Shown piece after piece: positions 17,017 through 25,612 of a DNA stretch of 64,000 nucleotides. The stretch comes from Bacillota bacterium (GTDB lineage: Bacteria > Bacillota > Clostridia > Oscillospirales > Ruminococcaceae). The stretch is taken from NCBI GenBank assembly GCA_023460035.1, contig JAEWRN010000007.1, positions 1 through 64,000 on the forward strand, written 5' to 3'. The notes under the pieces are model-generated. The model made no database searches and was not told the origin of the DNA. It saw only the letters and a list, made by a program, of their open reading frames with translations. Made by a program: the position numbers and the translations under genes. The stretch's first letter is position 1. The number at the start of each line of letters is the position of its first letter.

Positions 17017-17046
17017 GGCTTGTTACCTTTCAACGAGGGCAAAACC
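17017..17046 (+). promoter_or_regulatory. RAT (ribonucleic antiterminator) for LicT/BglG-type protein
   Basis: The 30 bases ggcttgttac..gagggcaaaacc match the RAT pattern (GG-TTGTTAC ... GGCAAAACC). Its 3' end overlaps the left arm of the terminator, so protein binding would block terminator folding. Confidence 0.85.
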
Positions 17047-17087
17047 ATATTACGCGCAGTTTCTGCTGCCCGTAATATGGTTTTTTT
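17042..17087 (+). terminator. Conditional terminator in the licT leader
   Basis: A 13-bp stem, aaaccatattacg (17042-17054) with cgtaatatggttt (17071-17083), is followed by a T run. It overlaps the RAT and lies about 40 bases upstream of licT. Confidence 0.9.
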
Positions 17088-17124
17088 ATTTATCAGGGCA
17101 GAAAACGAGGGAAGGAGGGTTCTT

Positions 17125-17970
17125 TTGAAAATCATTAAAATTCTCAACAACAATGTTGTTTACGGCCGCGACCATGACGGGTATGCCATTGTGATGGGGA
17201 AAGGTATTGGTTTTAATGGCAAAGCCGGGCAAAAGCTGCAAAGCGAGCAGATTGAAAAAATCATCCGCATGGACAGCGATGAGACGACCAGCTCGTTTGT
17301 CAAAGACCTCGAGCGCATCCCGCACGAGTTTTTTGAACTGTCCAACAGCATTGTCGACTATGCCACCACAGCGCTGGACACCAAACTGAACGGCAATGTG
17401 TATATCACACTGACCGACCATATCAGCTTTGCGGTTGAGCGCTACCAAAAAGGTTTGCTGATCACAAACCCGATGTTGTACGAAATCAAGCACTATTACC
17501 CCGCCGAATTTCAGGTGGGCCAGCATGCCACCGAAATGGTGCGGCAGCAGTTTGGGGTAGACCTTGGCGAAAATGAGGCGGCATTTATTGCGATGCACAT
17601 CGTGTGCGCGCGCTATAACTCCGACATGACCGAAATGATGGATACCACCCACCTTGTCACAGAGATCATCCATTTGGTGGAACAGCACTTCGGCATTCAG
17701 CTCAAGGCGACCAGCCACGCCTACCAGCGGTTTGTTACCCACCTGCGCTTTTTGGCAGGGCGCGTGGTAGCGGACGGCCAGTGGGAAAGTGAGGATGCCA
17801 TGGAAGAAGATTTTGTGCAGGCGGTCAAAAATTCGTTCCCCAAAGAGTACCAGTGCAGCCAGCTGGTCAGTGACTATATTGAACAGACCTACGGTCACAA
17901 AATGAGCAACATGGAGCTGACTTACCTCACCGTGCACCTTCGCAACATGCGCAAAGGGCAGCAACAATAA
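17125..17970 (+). CDS. licT: Transcriptional antiterminator of the BglG/LicT family
   Basis: The 281-residue RNA-binding regulator has a CAT domain (1-55; KIIKILNNNVVYGRDHDG...GKGIGF), followed by PRD1 (about 65-170) and PRD2 (about 172-281). Conserved PRD histidines can be seen in LTDHISFAVERY, HIVCARYN and EQTYGHKMSNMELTYLTVHLRN. These are the sites that EII and HPr phosphorylate to set activity. It starts with TTG at 17125, with AGGAGG upstream, and gives the family length exactly. The gene lies behind its own RAT and terminator, so it is autoregulated. It leads the operon licT, EIIA, 6-phospho-beta-glucosidase, EIIBC. Confidence 0.93.
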   Translation: MKIIKILNNNVVYGRDHDGYAIVMGKGIGFNGKAGQKLQSEQIEKIIRMDSDETTSSFVKDLERIPHEFFELSNSIVDYATTALDTKLNGNVYITLTDHISFAVERYQKGLLITNPMLYEIKHYYPAEFQVGQHATEMVRQQFGVDLGENEAAFIAMHIVCARYNSDMTEMMDTTHLVTEIIHLVEQHFGIQLKATSHAYQRFVTHLRFLAGRVVADGQWESEDAMEEDFVQAVKNSFPKEYQCSQLVSDYIEQTYGHKMSNMELTYLTVHLRNMRKGQQQ

Positions 17971-18007
17971 ATCACTAGCAACGCACAGCAAAGGAGACTC
18001 AACAACT

Positions 18008-18454
18008 ATGACCAGTATTGTAGCCCCGGTTTCGGGCACCTGTATCCCGGTACAGCAGGTAAAGGACCCCGCATTTGCGGGCGAAATGTTAGGCAAGGGG
18101 GTCGCGATTCAGCCCGCAGAGGGGCGCCTTTACGCCCCGGCCGATTGTGAGGTTTCGGCGGTGGCCGACACCAAGCACGCCCTAGGGCTGATACTGCAAA
18201 ACGGTGCCGAGCTGCTGATCCATGTGGGTATTGATACCACGCGGCTCAACGGCAAATACTTTAAGCCGCAGGTCAAACAAGGCCAAAAGGTAAAGCAGGG
18301 CGACCTGCTGTTAAAGTTTGATCTCAAAAAGATCGAAAAACAGGGGTACGACACGGTGGTACCCATCGTCGTCACCAACCACGACGAGTTTGGTGCGCTG
18401 CAATGCAACACCGGCGAAGTCGCCACCGGGGACGTGATCATCACCATCGACTAA
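18008..18454 (+). CDS. PTS glucose/beta-glucoside-type EIIA component
   Basis: The 148-residue EIIA-Glc fold protein accepts phosphate from HPr and passes it to EIIB. The phosphorylated histidine is H72 in ELLIHVGIDT, and the second active-site histidine is H57 in KHALGL. Other family motifs are APVSG, the GEMLGKGVAIQP region and FDLKKIEKQGYD. In most bgl systems this domain is fused to EIIBC; here it is a separate gene, and the EIIBC gene downstream ends without it. It could also serve other EII proteins. Confidence 0.92.
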   Translation: MTSIVAPVSGTCIPVQQVKDPAFAGEMLGKGVAIQPAEGRLYAPADCEVSAVADTKHALGLILQNGAELLIHVGIDTTRLNGKYFKPQVKQGQKVKQGDLLLKFDLKKIEKQGYDTVVPIVVTNHDEFGALQCNTGEVATGDVIITID

Positions 18455-18492
18455 AAACAGGCAACACAAATCAAGCAAAGAGGTGCAAACTT

Positions 18493-19920
18493 ATGTATTA
18501 CAATCATCCGCCCAAATTCCCCGAAGGCTTTTTGTGGGGGGCTTCCAGCGCAGCGTGGCAGGTAGAGGGCGCGACAAAAGAGGACGGCCGTGCGGTTTCG
18601 GTCATTGACTTAAACAGCCAGACCAAAAAACCGTTTGCCGACAACTCGGTTGCGGCCGACCATTACCACCACTACAAAGAGGACGTTGCGCTGATGGCCG
18701 AATGCGGCTTTACGTCCTACCGCTTTTCGCTGGCGTGGCCGCGTATCATCCCAACTGCCGACGGCAAGGTCAACGAAAAGGGTATTGCGTTTTACAACGC
18801 GCTCATTGACGAGCTGGTAGCCCACGGCATCACCCCCATCGTCACGCTGTACCACTACGACCTGCCGGTTTGGGTGGACGAGCTGGGCGGCTGGAAAAAC
18901 CGCGACACGATCGGCTATTTTGAGCATTATTGCCGCACCTGCTTTGCGGCGTTTGGCGACCGGGTAAAGTACTGGCTGAGCATCAACGAGCAGAATATGC
19001 AGATTGTCTACGGCGACTGGCTGGGCGTTTCCAAGGGCTGCGAGGACTGGTTCCGCGACAAGTGGAAGATCAACCACATCATGAACCTGTGCCACGCAAA
19101 AGCGGTGCTTGCCTGCCACGAGCTGGTGGAGGGCGGTAAAATTGGCCCCGTGCCGGGCATGGTGCCCATCTACCCGGAAACCTGCAACCCGCAGGACCAA
19201 ATCGCCGCGATGAACATGGAAGAGTTCACCGAAAAGATTTGGAACGACACCTACGTGTTTGGCACCTACAGCAACTTTGTGCGGCGCTACTGGGCCGAAA
19301 ACGACATTGACCCGGACATTCGCCCCGGCGATATGGAGCTGATTGCAAAGGCAAAAATCGACTTTTTCGGCATCAACTGCTACCGCAGCAATGTCGCAAA
19401 AGACTGCCCGCCCGACACCGCGTTTACCGAATTGCAGCTGAATAAAGACGGCGTCAAAGGCGGCTTTGTGTACCCGCAGTACCCCGGCCTGTACGCGCAG
19501 GCGGCAAACCCGTATGTCAAAACGACCGATTGGGATTGGGAGATCGACCCGGTTGCAATGCGCTACCTGCTGCGCTACATGTGGGACCACTACCACCTGC
19601 CGATGGTCATTACCGAAAACGGGTTTGGCGCACACGAGGACCTTGGGGCGGACGGCAAAATCCACGACCAGGCCCGCATCGACTTTTTGCGCGACCACAT
19701 TTACCAAATCGGCCTTGCCATTGAGGATGGCGCCGAGGTGTTTGGCTATAACCCGTGGAGCTTCACCGACCTGCTGAGCACCGGCAACGGCATGGCAAAG
19801 CGCTATGGCCTGGTGTTTATCAACACGACAGACGACGATGTGCGCGATCTGCGGCGCATCAAAAAGGATTCGTTCTCTTGGTATTCCCGTTTGATCAAAT
19901 CAAACGGATCAATATGGTGA
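18493..19920 (+). CDS. 6-phospho-beta-glucosidase, glycoside hydrolase family 1
   Basis: The 475-residue GH1 enzyme should hydrolyse phosphorylated beta-glucosides delivered by the PTS. The acid/base E166 is in WLSINEQN and the nucleophile E375 in VITENGFGA. The N-terminal FLWGASSAAWQVEG is the GH1 signature. Near the C-terminus, GNGMAKRYGLVF keeps the Lys and Tyr that bind the 6-phosphate in phospho-beta-glucosidases. The ATG at 18493 is preceded by AGAGGTG. Its place between EIIA and EIIBC supports the phospho-specific assignment. 6-phospho-beta-galactosidase activity is less likely. Confidence 0.93.
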   Translation: MYYNHPPKFPEGFLWGASSAAWQVEGATKEDGRAVSVIDLNSQTKKPFADNSVAADHYHHYKEDVALMAECGFTSYRFSLAWPRIIPTADGKVNEKGIAFYNALIDELVAHGITPIVTLYHYDLPVWVDELGGWKNRDTIGYFEHYCRTCFAAFGDRVKYWLSINEQNMQIVYGDWLGVSKGCEDWFRDKWKINHIMNLCHAKAVLACHELVEGGKIGPVPGMVPIYPETCNPQDQIAAMNMEEFTEKIWNDTYVFGTYSNFVRRYWAENDIDPDIRPGDMELIAKAKIDFFGINCYRSNVAKDCPPDTAFTELQLNKDGVKGGFVYPQYPGLYAQAANPYVKTTDWDWEIDPVAMRYLLRYMWDHYHLPMVITENGFGAHEDLGADGKIHDQARIDFLRDHIYQIGLAIEDGAEVFGYNPWSFTDLLSTGNGMAKRYGLVFINTTDDDVRDLRRIKKDSFSWYSRLIKSNGSIW

Positions 19921-19942
19921 GCAAAATAAAGGAGGAGTCGTA

Positions 19943-21310
19943 ATGACAAATTACGAACAATCAGCAAAAGACATCTTGCAATGGTGCGGGGGCACCGACA
20001 ATGTGGCGGGGGTCAGCCATTGTGCGACCCGCCTGCGCATCGCGGTAAACAGCGGTGCAAAGGTGAACAAAGAAGAGCTGGAAAAGGTGCCCGGCGTCAT
20101 GGGCATCGTAGAGCGCGATACCGAGTATCAGCTGGTCATCGGTACCGACGTAAGCAAAATGTACGGCGAGTTCGTCAAACTGGGCAATTTTAAAAAGAAG
20201 GGTGCCGTTGACGAAAAGGGCAAAAAAAGCATTTTTGGCACCATCATCGATTTTGTAAGCGGCACCTTTATGTCGATGCTGCCCATCCTGGTCGCGGCAG
20301 GCCTTGTGTCGGCCGTGCTGACCATCGGCACCAACTTCTTTGGCATGAGCACCGAGTCGGGCACCTACGTCGTGCTGTCCGCCATTAACCAGGCAGGCTT
20401 CTACTTCCTGCCGGTCTATCTTGGTTTTGCCGCCGCCCGCAAGCTGAACATCAACCCGTTCCTCGGCGCGTACCTTGGCTGTATTCTGGTGTTCAGCAGC
20501 ATCAATGGCGCAGCGGGCCTGTCGTTCCTCGGCATCCCCATCGCAACGGTGACCTACTCGCAGTCGGTCATCCCCATCATCTTGGGCGTGCTGTTCATGT
20601 CGGTCGTTGACAAGCTGCTTGACTACATCCCGAAAGAAATCCGCTACTTCGCAAAACCCCTGCTGCTGATGCTGATCGTCACCCCCGTCACCCTGTGGGT
20701 GCTGGGTCCCATCGGCACCTGGCTGGCAGACGGCCTTGCAATTTTGCTGTCGCTCATCAACCAGTACCTTGGCTTTGTGTCGGTCAGCATCATTGGCGCA
20801 CTGACCCCGTTCCTCGTCATGACCGGTACCAACCAGGCGCTGTTCCCGCCGTGCCTTGCCGCCGTGGCCGAATTTGGGTATGACCCGTTTGTGCTGCCCG
20901 GCATGCTGGCTGCCAACACCGCCGTGGGCGCCGCCGCCCTTGCTGTCTGGCTGAAAAGCAAAAACAAAGACGTAAAGGCAACCGGCATTTCCACCGGCCT
21001 CACCGGTGTACTGGGCATCACCGAGCCCGCCATTTTTGGTATTTTGCTGCGCTTTAAGCGCCCGTTCTGGGGCGCGGTCGCAGGCGGTGCCGCAGGCGGC
21101 CTGTTTGCGGGCATTGTGGGCTTAAAGCAGTACGCCGTCGCGTCGCCGGGCCTCGCTTCGCTGCCCACCTTCATCCCGCCCGATGGCAATATGATGAACT
21201 TCTGGATGGCGATTGTCACAGTTGTTATTTCGTGTGTGGTTTCGTTTGCCGTCACCTGGGTGCTGGGCTTTGAAGACCCCGCGCAGGACGACGCCAAAAA
21301 ATCTGCCTGA
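19943..21310 (+). CDS. PTS beta-glucoside transporter subunit EIIBC
   Basis: The 455-residue membrane permease imports and phosphorylates beta-glucosides. The EIIB domain (1-80) has phospho-cysteine C27 in SHCATRLRI. EIIC (about 95-450) shows about ten hydrophobic helices and the conserved ITEPAIFGI loop. It lacks the C-terminal EIIA of BglF-type fusions, which is supplied by the gene at 18008. GGAGG precedes the ATG. The last gene of the operon, it is followed by a strong terminator. Confidence 0.93.
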   Translation: MTNYEQSAKDILQWCGGTDNVAGVSHCATRLRIAVNSGAKVNKEELEKVPGVMGIVERDTEYQLVIGTDVSKMYGEFVKLGNFKKKGAVDEKGKKSIFGTIIDFVSGTFMSMLPILVAAGLVSAVLTIGTNFFGMSTESGTYVVLSAINQAGFYFLPVYLGFAAARKLNINPFLGAYLGCILVFSSINGAAGLSFLGIPIATVTYSQSVIPIILGVLFMSVVDKLLDYIPKEIRYFAKPLLLMLIVTPVTLWVLGPIGTWLADGLAILLSLINQYLGFVSVSIIGALTPFLVMTGTNQALFPPCLAAVAEFGYDPFVLPGMLAANTAVGAAALAVWLKSKNKDVKATGISTGLTGVLGITEPAIFGILLRFKRPFWGAVAGGAAGGLFAGIVGLKQYAVASPGLASLPTFIPPDGNMMNFWMAIVTVVISCVVSFAVTWVLGFEDPAQDDAKKSA

Positions 21311-21352
21311 TTTTATACTCCGCTGCCCGCAGGGGCACAGTAGAACAGTAAC

Positions 21353-21402
21353 AACAAAAGCAGGGGCTGCCTTTTTTACAAAGGCTGCCCCTGCTTTTGT
21401 TT
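21353..21402 (+). terminator. Terminator of the beta-glucoside operon
   Basis: A 20-bp stem with a single mismatch (acaaaagcaggggc... with its complement) followed by a T-rich tail. Confidence 0.88.
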
Positions 21403-21430
21403 GTGTTTTCGTATTGTTATAAGGGCAAAC

Positions 21431-21462
21431 AAAAAAGCCCGCAGCCAAAAGCTGCGAGCTTT
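21431..21462 (-). terminator. Terminator of tRNA-Val
   Basis: On the minus strand an 11-bp stem (aagctcgcagc/gctgcgggctt, one wobble) with a T6 tail begins directly after the tRNA. Confidence 0.8.
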
Positions 21463-21466
21463 GCGT

Positions 21467-21542
21467 TGGTGGACGGTACAGGACTCGAACCTGTGACCCC
21501 CTGCACGTCAAGCAGGTGCTCTACCAGCTGAGCTAACCGTCC
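21467..21542 (-). tRNA. tRNA-Val (anticodon GAC)
   Basis: On the minus strand a full cloverleaf folds: acceptor GGACGGT/ACCGTCC, a normal D-arm (AGCTCAGCTGGTAGAGC) and an anticodon stem CCTGC/GCAGG with loop TTGACGT. The T-arm is ACAGG-TTCGAGT-CCTGT. Discriminator A and the CCA end are encoded. Anticodon GAC reads GUC/GUU valine codons. Confidence 0.97.
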
Positions 21543-21569
21543 ATACTGCCGTGTTGTGCGACGTTTTAT

Positions 21570-21598
21570 ATTATATAATGCATTGGGGTTAAAAGCAA
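21570..21598 (-). promoter_or_regulatory. tRNA-Val promoter
   Basis: On the minus strand TTGCTT (21593-21598), a 17-base spacer and TATAAT (21570-21575), 28 bases before the tRNA. The remaining 21600-21730 stretch holds no gene that I can see. Confidence 0.7.
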
Positions 21599-21733
21599 GC
21601 TTTTTTTAAAAAAAGTGTATTTTATACGGCTCTGCCGGCCCCGCCGTGAACCAGGGTTTGCCAGCCGGGCCGCCTTTTATTATAATAAGGTATCATAGGG
21701 GGCAAACTGCGGGGCGGCAGGGGTCCCGCGCAG

Positions 21734-21762
21734 TTGCCGCCTGCCGGGGTTTATGCTATAAT
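21734..21762 (+). promoter_or_regulatory. ruvCAB promoter
   Basis: TTGCCG (21734-21739), a 17-base spacer and an extended -10 TGcTATAAT (21757-21762). It lies about 90 bases before ruvC. No SOS (LexA) box was recognised. Confidence 0.75.
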
Positions 21763-21853
21763 AAATCGGTTAGCAGCTGCTTTGCCCCCGGTTGGGTTTG
21801 CCCCGCGCAGGCAGGGCGGTAAAAGCGTAAAAAAGCGAGAAAGGGGCGGGCAA

Positions 21854-22402
21854 ATGCGTATTTTGGGTATCGACCCCGGCTATGCCATTGTGGGCTATGG
21901 CGCACTGGATTACACGGCCGGGCGGTTTGCCACGGTGGAATACGGCGCTATTACCACCCCGGCCCACACACTGTTCGAAGACCGTCTTGTCAGCGTATAC
22001 GATGAAATGACCACCCTGCTGCAGCGCACAAAGCCGGAGGCGATGGCGCTGGAAACTCTGTTTTTTGCAAACAACCAGCGCACCGTCATCTATGTGGCCG
22101 AAGCGCGCGGTGTTATTTTGCTGGCCGCCCGCAACGCCGGGGTGCCGGTGTTTGAATATACCCCGCTGCAGGTAAAACAGTCGGTGGCGGGGTACGGCAA
22201 AGCCGTTAAAAAGCAGGTGCAGGAGATGACTCGCAATATTTTAAAGCTGGAAAAGGTGCCAAAGCCGGACGATACGGCCGACGCGCTTGCCATGGCCATC
22301 TGCCACGCACATTCCAGCCGCAGCCAGCTGTTTGGCCGCACGGGTTCGGTCAACTGCTATAACTTGCGCCCCGGCACCCGCCGGGCCCCGCAAAAACCTT
22401 AA
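21854..22402 (+). CDS. ruvC: Crossover junction endodeoxyribonuclease RuvC
   Basis: The 182-residue resolvase cuts Holliday junctions handed over by RuvAB. The four acidic residues are present: D7 in ILGIDPG, E67 in ALETLFF, and D140 and D143 in PDDTADALA. The C-terminus runs about 15 residues past the usual end with a basic PGTRRAPQKP tail. The start at 21854 places D7 correctly, with AAAGGGG upstream. It heads ruvC-ruvA-ruvB, an order found in many bacteria. Confidence 0.96.
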   Translation: MRILGIDPGYAIVGYGALDYTAGRFATVEYGAITTPAHTLFEDRLVSVYDEMTTLLQRTKPEAMALETLFFANNQRTVIYVAEARGVILLAARNAGVPVFEYTPLQVKQSVAGYGKAVKKQVQEMTRNILKLEKVPKPDDTADALAMAICHAHSSRSQLFGRTGSVNCYNLRPGTRRAPQKP

Positions 22403-22476
22403 ATCCGGCCCGGCACCCGCCGGCCACTTTTACATCGCGGGTTTGCCCGCAGAACAGGGAAAAGTAGGGGAGCAGG

Positions 22477-23085
22477 ATGATTTATTGTCTGACCGGCAAA
22501 ATTTTAGAAAAAACCACCGACCGCGTGGTGATTGAATGCGGCGGTGTGGGTTATGAGGTGGGGGTACCCGCCTCTACCGCCGGCGCGCTGCCCCCGCAGG
22601 GGCAAACGGCCACGGTGTATACCCACCTAAACCTCAGCGAAAACGATGTTGCCCTGTTCGGCTTTGCCACACTGGCAGACCGGCAGATGTTCCGGCTGCT
22701 CACCAGCGTGTCGGGCGTGGGGCCCAAAGCGGGGCTTGCCATTTTGTCGGTGCTGCCCAGCGACCGCGTAGCGCTTGCCGTGTCGGCGGGCGATGCAAAA
22801 GCGTTTACCGCCGCCAGCGGTGTGGGGCCAAAGCTGGGCCAGCGCATTGTGCTGGAGCTCAAAGACAAGGTGGGCAAGGGCCTTGCAGACGGCATTTCGT
22901 TTGCCGATTTACAGGGTTCTGCCGCCGCCCCCGCGGGCGCCGCGGCACAGGCGGTGGCGGCCCTGTGCTCGCTGGGGTATGGTGCCAGCGAGGCAGCGGC
23001 GGCCATTGCCCGGTTAGACGCCGCGCTGCCGGTAGAAGAACTGATTAAACAGGCACTCAAATCCATGGCCGGAAAGGTGCGGTGA
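22477..23085 (+). CDS. ruvA: Holliday junction DNA helicase subunit RuvA
   Basis: This 202-residue protein forms the tetramer that grips four-way junctions and loads RuvB. Domain I is an OB fold (MIYCLTGKILE...VGYEVGVP). Domain II has two helix-hairpin-helix motifs (LLTSVSGVGPKAGLAIL at about 71-87 and FTAASGVGPKLGQRIVLELKDK at about 108-129). A Pro/Ala-rich linker leads to the small RuvB-binding domain III at the end. The ATG at 22477 lies 74 bases after ruvC. Confidence 0.96.
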   Translation: MIYCLTGKILEKTTDRVVIECGGVGYEVGVPASTAGALPPQGQTATVYTHLNLSENDVALFGFATLADRQMFRLLTSVSGVGPKAGLAILSVLPSDRVALAVSAGDAKAFTAASGVGPKLGQRIVLELKDKVGKGLADGISFADLQGSAAAPAGAAAQAVAALCSLGYGASEAAAAIARLDAALPVEELIKQALKSMAGKVR

Positions 23086-23088
23086 CGC

Positions 23089-24153
23089 ATGGAAGTGACA
23101 GACGACCGGCTGATTTCGCCGGATGCCGTGGCGGAGGACTTTGACGGCGAATTTACGCTGCGCCCCCGCACACTGGAAGAATATATCGGGCAGGACAAGA
23201 TCAAAGGCAACCTGCGCGTTTACCTTGAAGCCGCGAAACGCCGGGGCGAGCCGCTGGACCACCTGCTGCTCTATGGCCCGCCGGGCCTTGGCAAAACAAC
23301 CCTTGCCTGCATCGTCGCGCACGAGATGGGGGTGCAAATCCGCATCACGTCCGGCCCGGCAATTGAAAAGCCAGGCGACCTTGCCGCCCTGCTGACCAAT
23401 TTGCAGGAGGGCGACGTGCTGTTTATCGACGAGATCCACCGGCTTTCGCGCCAGGTCGAAGAGGTGCTGTACCCAGCGCTGGAGGATTACGCGCTTGATA
23501 TTATGATCGGCAAAGGCCCGTCGGCACAGTCCATCCGCATCAACCTGCCGCATTTTACGCTGGTGGGCGCCACCACGCGGGCAGGCCAGATGACCAGCCC
23601 GCTGCGCGACCGGTTTGGCGTGCTGTTAAAGCTGGAGCTGTATTCGCCCGACGAGCTTGCCCGCATTGTGCGGCGCTCGTCCGGCCTGCTGGGGGTGCCC
23701 TGTGATGACGGCGGTGCGGCCGAGCTTGCAAAATGCAGCCGCGGCACCCCGCGTATTGCAAACCGTCTGCTGAAGCGGGTGCGCGATTTTGCCGAGGTGA
23801 TGGGCGACGGCGTGGTGACCGAGCAAACGGCCCATTTGGCGTTGCAGCGCATGGACATTGACGCGCTGGGGCTCGACGAACTGGACCGCAGCTTGCTGCG
23901 CGCCATTATTGAGTTGTACGGCGGCGGGCCGGTGGGCCTTGAAACACTGGCCGCGGCACTGGGGGAAGAATCCGTCACGCTGGAGGATGTCTGCGAGCCT
24001 TACCTGATGCAGATGGGCTTTTTGGCCCGCACCCCGCGCGGGCGCGTCGTCACCGATGCCGCTTACCGCCATTTGGGGCTAAAGGCCCCCACCCGCGCGG
24101 CGCAAACCGACGCGGTGCAGCAGCAGCTGGCGGATATTCTGCCGGAGGACTGA
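23089..24153 (+). CDS. ruvB: Holliday junction branch-migration ATPase RuvB
   Basis: The 354-residue AAA+ motor drives branch migration. Walker A GPPGLGKT (63-70), Walker B VLFIDEIHRLS (about 107-117), sensor 1 VGATTRAG, the arginine-finger region SPLRDRFG and sensor 2 GTPRIANRLL are intact. The C-terminal winged helix ends with GFLARTPRGRV. It begins 3 bases after the ruvA stop, indicating coupled translation. Confidence 0.97.
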   Translation: MEVTDDRLISPDAVAEDFDGEFTLRPRTLEEYIGQDKIKGNLRVYLEAAKRRGEPLDHLLLYGPPGLGKTTLACIVAHEMGVQIRITSGPAIEKPGDLAALLTNLQEGDVLFIDEIHRLSRQVEEVLYPALEDYALDIMIGKGPSAQSIRINLPHFTLVGATTRAGQMTSPLRDRFGVLLKLELYSPDELARIVRRSSGLLGVPCDDGGAAELAKCSRGTPRIANRLLKRVRDFAEVMGDGVVTEQTAHLALQRMDIDALGLDELDRSLLRAIIELYGGGPVGLETLAAALGEESVTLEDVCEPYLMQMGFLARTPRGRVVTDAAYRHLGLKAPTRAAQTDAVQQQLADILPED

Positions 24154-24255
24154 CCCCTTTGCGATTCCACGCAGCGGGGTAAAGCAGCCCTTCTGCGTTA
24201 TTCTATGCGCGGTGCCGTGTGCCCCCGCGCACCCATTATTAGGAGGAACGTTTTT

Positions 24256-25602
24256 ATGGCAAGATTGTTTGGAACCGATGGGGTCCGCGGGGTTGCGGGC
24301 AAAGACCTGACGCCCGGCCTTGCGATGCTGATCGGCCGCGGTGCCGCCGTGGTGCTGACCGAGCAGGCCAGCCACCGCCCGCGCATTTTGATTGGCAAAG
24401 ACACCCGCATTTCAGGCGACATGCTGGAATCCGCGCTGAGCGCCGGGCTTTGCAGCGTTGGCGCAGACGTTGAGCTGCTGGGCGTCGTGCCCACCCCGGC
24501 CGTCGCTTACCTTGTGCGTAAATACGGCGCGGATGCCGGCATCGTAATCTCTGCCAGCCACAACCCGATGGAGTTTAACGGCATCAAAATTTTCAACGGC
24601 GACGGCTACAAGCTGCCGGACGCAATTGAGGATAAAATTGAGCTGCTGGTAAACAACAAAGAAAAAATGCCGCTGGAAACCGGTGCTTCGGTGGGCCGGG
24701 TGATGCGGCGTGAAAACGCAATCGAAGATTATGTCGATTATCTCACCAGCTGCCTTTCGGCCGACCTGTCGGACCTGCACGTCGCCATCGACTGTGCCAA
24801 CGGGGCCTCCAGTGCGCCGGCCCAGCTGCTGTTCACAAAGCTCGGCGCCGACTGCCACTTTATCGGTACCCAGCCGGACGGCACCAACATCAACAAAGAC
24901 TGCGGTTCTACCCACCTTGATCTGCTGGCGAAATACGTAATCGAAAACGGCCTCGACTGCGGCGTTGCGTTTGACGGCGACGCCGACCGCTGCCTTGCGG
25001 TGGACGAAAAAGGGCAGGAGATCGACGGCGATAAAATCATTGCCATTCTGACAAAACATTTAAAAGATACCGGCGCGCTGGCGGGCAACACCGCCGTCGT
25101 GACCGTCATGTCCAACCTCGGTTTCATGCAGTACATGAAAGACACGCTGGGGGTCAACATCGCCACCACCGCCGTCGGCGACCGCTATGTGCTGGAAGAG
25201 ATGCGCCAAAGCGGTTATTCCATCGGCGGCGAGCAAAGCGGCCATGTGATTTTGCTGGACCATTCCACCACCGGCGACGGCGAGCTGACCGCGCTGATGC
25301 TGCTGGGCATTCTGGCTGGCTGCGGCTGCAAAATGAGTTCGCTTGCCGGCGTGTACGACAAATTCCCGCAGGTGATGCTGAACATCGAGGCCACCCCGGC
25401 ACAAAAGGCCGCCTATAAAGAGGACGAATATATCGCCGGCTTTATTGAAAGCCAGCAGCAGGGGCTGATGGGCGCGGGCCGTGTGCTGGTGCGCGTTTCG
25501 GGCACCGAGCCGTATATCCGCGTGATGGTGGAGGGCAAGGACTACAACGCCATCACCCGCGCGGCGGAACGCATTGTGCAGATGATCGAAAAAAGAAAGT
25601 AG
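24256..25602 (+). CDS. glmM: Phosphoglucosamine mutase
   Basis: The 448-residue enzyme interconverts glucosamine 6-phosphate and 1-phosphate for UDP-GlcNAc and cell-wall synthesis. The catalytic phosphoserine S101 lies in ISASHNP. The metal loop DGDADR (about 240), the sugar-binding GEQSGH and the C-terminal phosphate-binding RVSGTEPYIRVM are present. The N-terminal FGTDGVRG marks GlmM rather than phosphomannomutase. GGAGG lies 9 bases before the ATG. It is about 100 bases after ruvB in the same direction. Confidence 0.96.
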   Translation: MARLFGTDGVRGVAGKDLTPGLAMLIGRGAAVVLTEQASHRPRILIGKDTRISGDMLESALSAGLCSVGADVELLGVVPTPAVAYLVRKYGADAGIVISASHNPMEFNGIKIFNGDGYKLPDAIEDKIELLVNNKEKMPLETGASVGRVMRRENAIEDYVDYLTSCLSADLSDLHVAIDCANGASSAPAQLLFTKLGADCHFIGTQPDGTNINKDCGSTHLDLLAKYVIENGLDCGVAFDGDADRCLAVDEKGQEIDGDKIIAILTKHLKDTGALAGNTAVVTVMSNLGFMQYMKDTLGVNIATTAVGDRYVLEEMRQSGYSIGGEQSGHVILLDHSTTGDGELTALMLLGILAGCGCKMSSLAGVYDKFPQVMLNIEATPAQKAAYKEDEYIAGFIESQQQGLMGAGRVLVRVSGTEPYIRVMVEGKDYNAITRAAERIVQMIEKRK

Positions 25603-25612
25603 GAGAGCGCCG

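Noticed and set aside
17086..18096. 336-codon minus frame opposite licT
   Set aside because: Antisense shadow; licT has clear domains and leader.
18610..19707. 365-codon minus frame opposite the phospho-beta-glucosidase
   Set aside because: Antisense shadow of a GH1 gene with intact catalytic residues.
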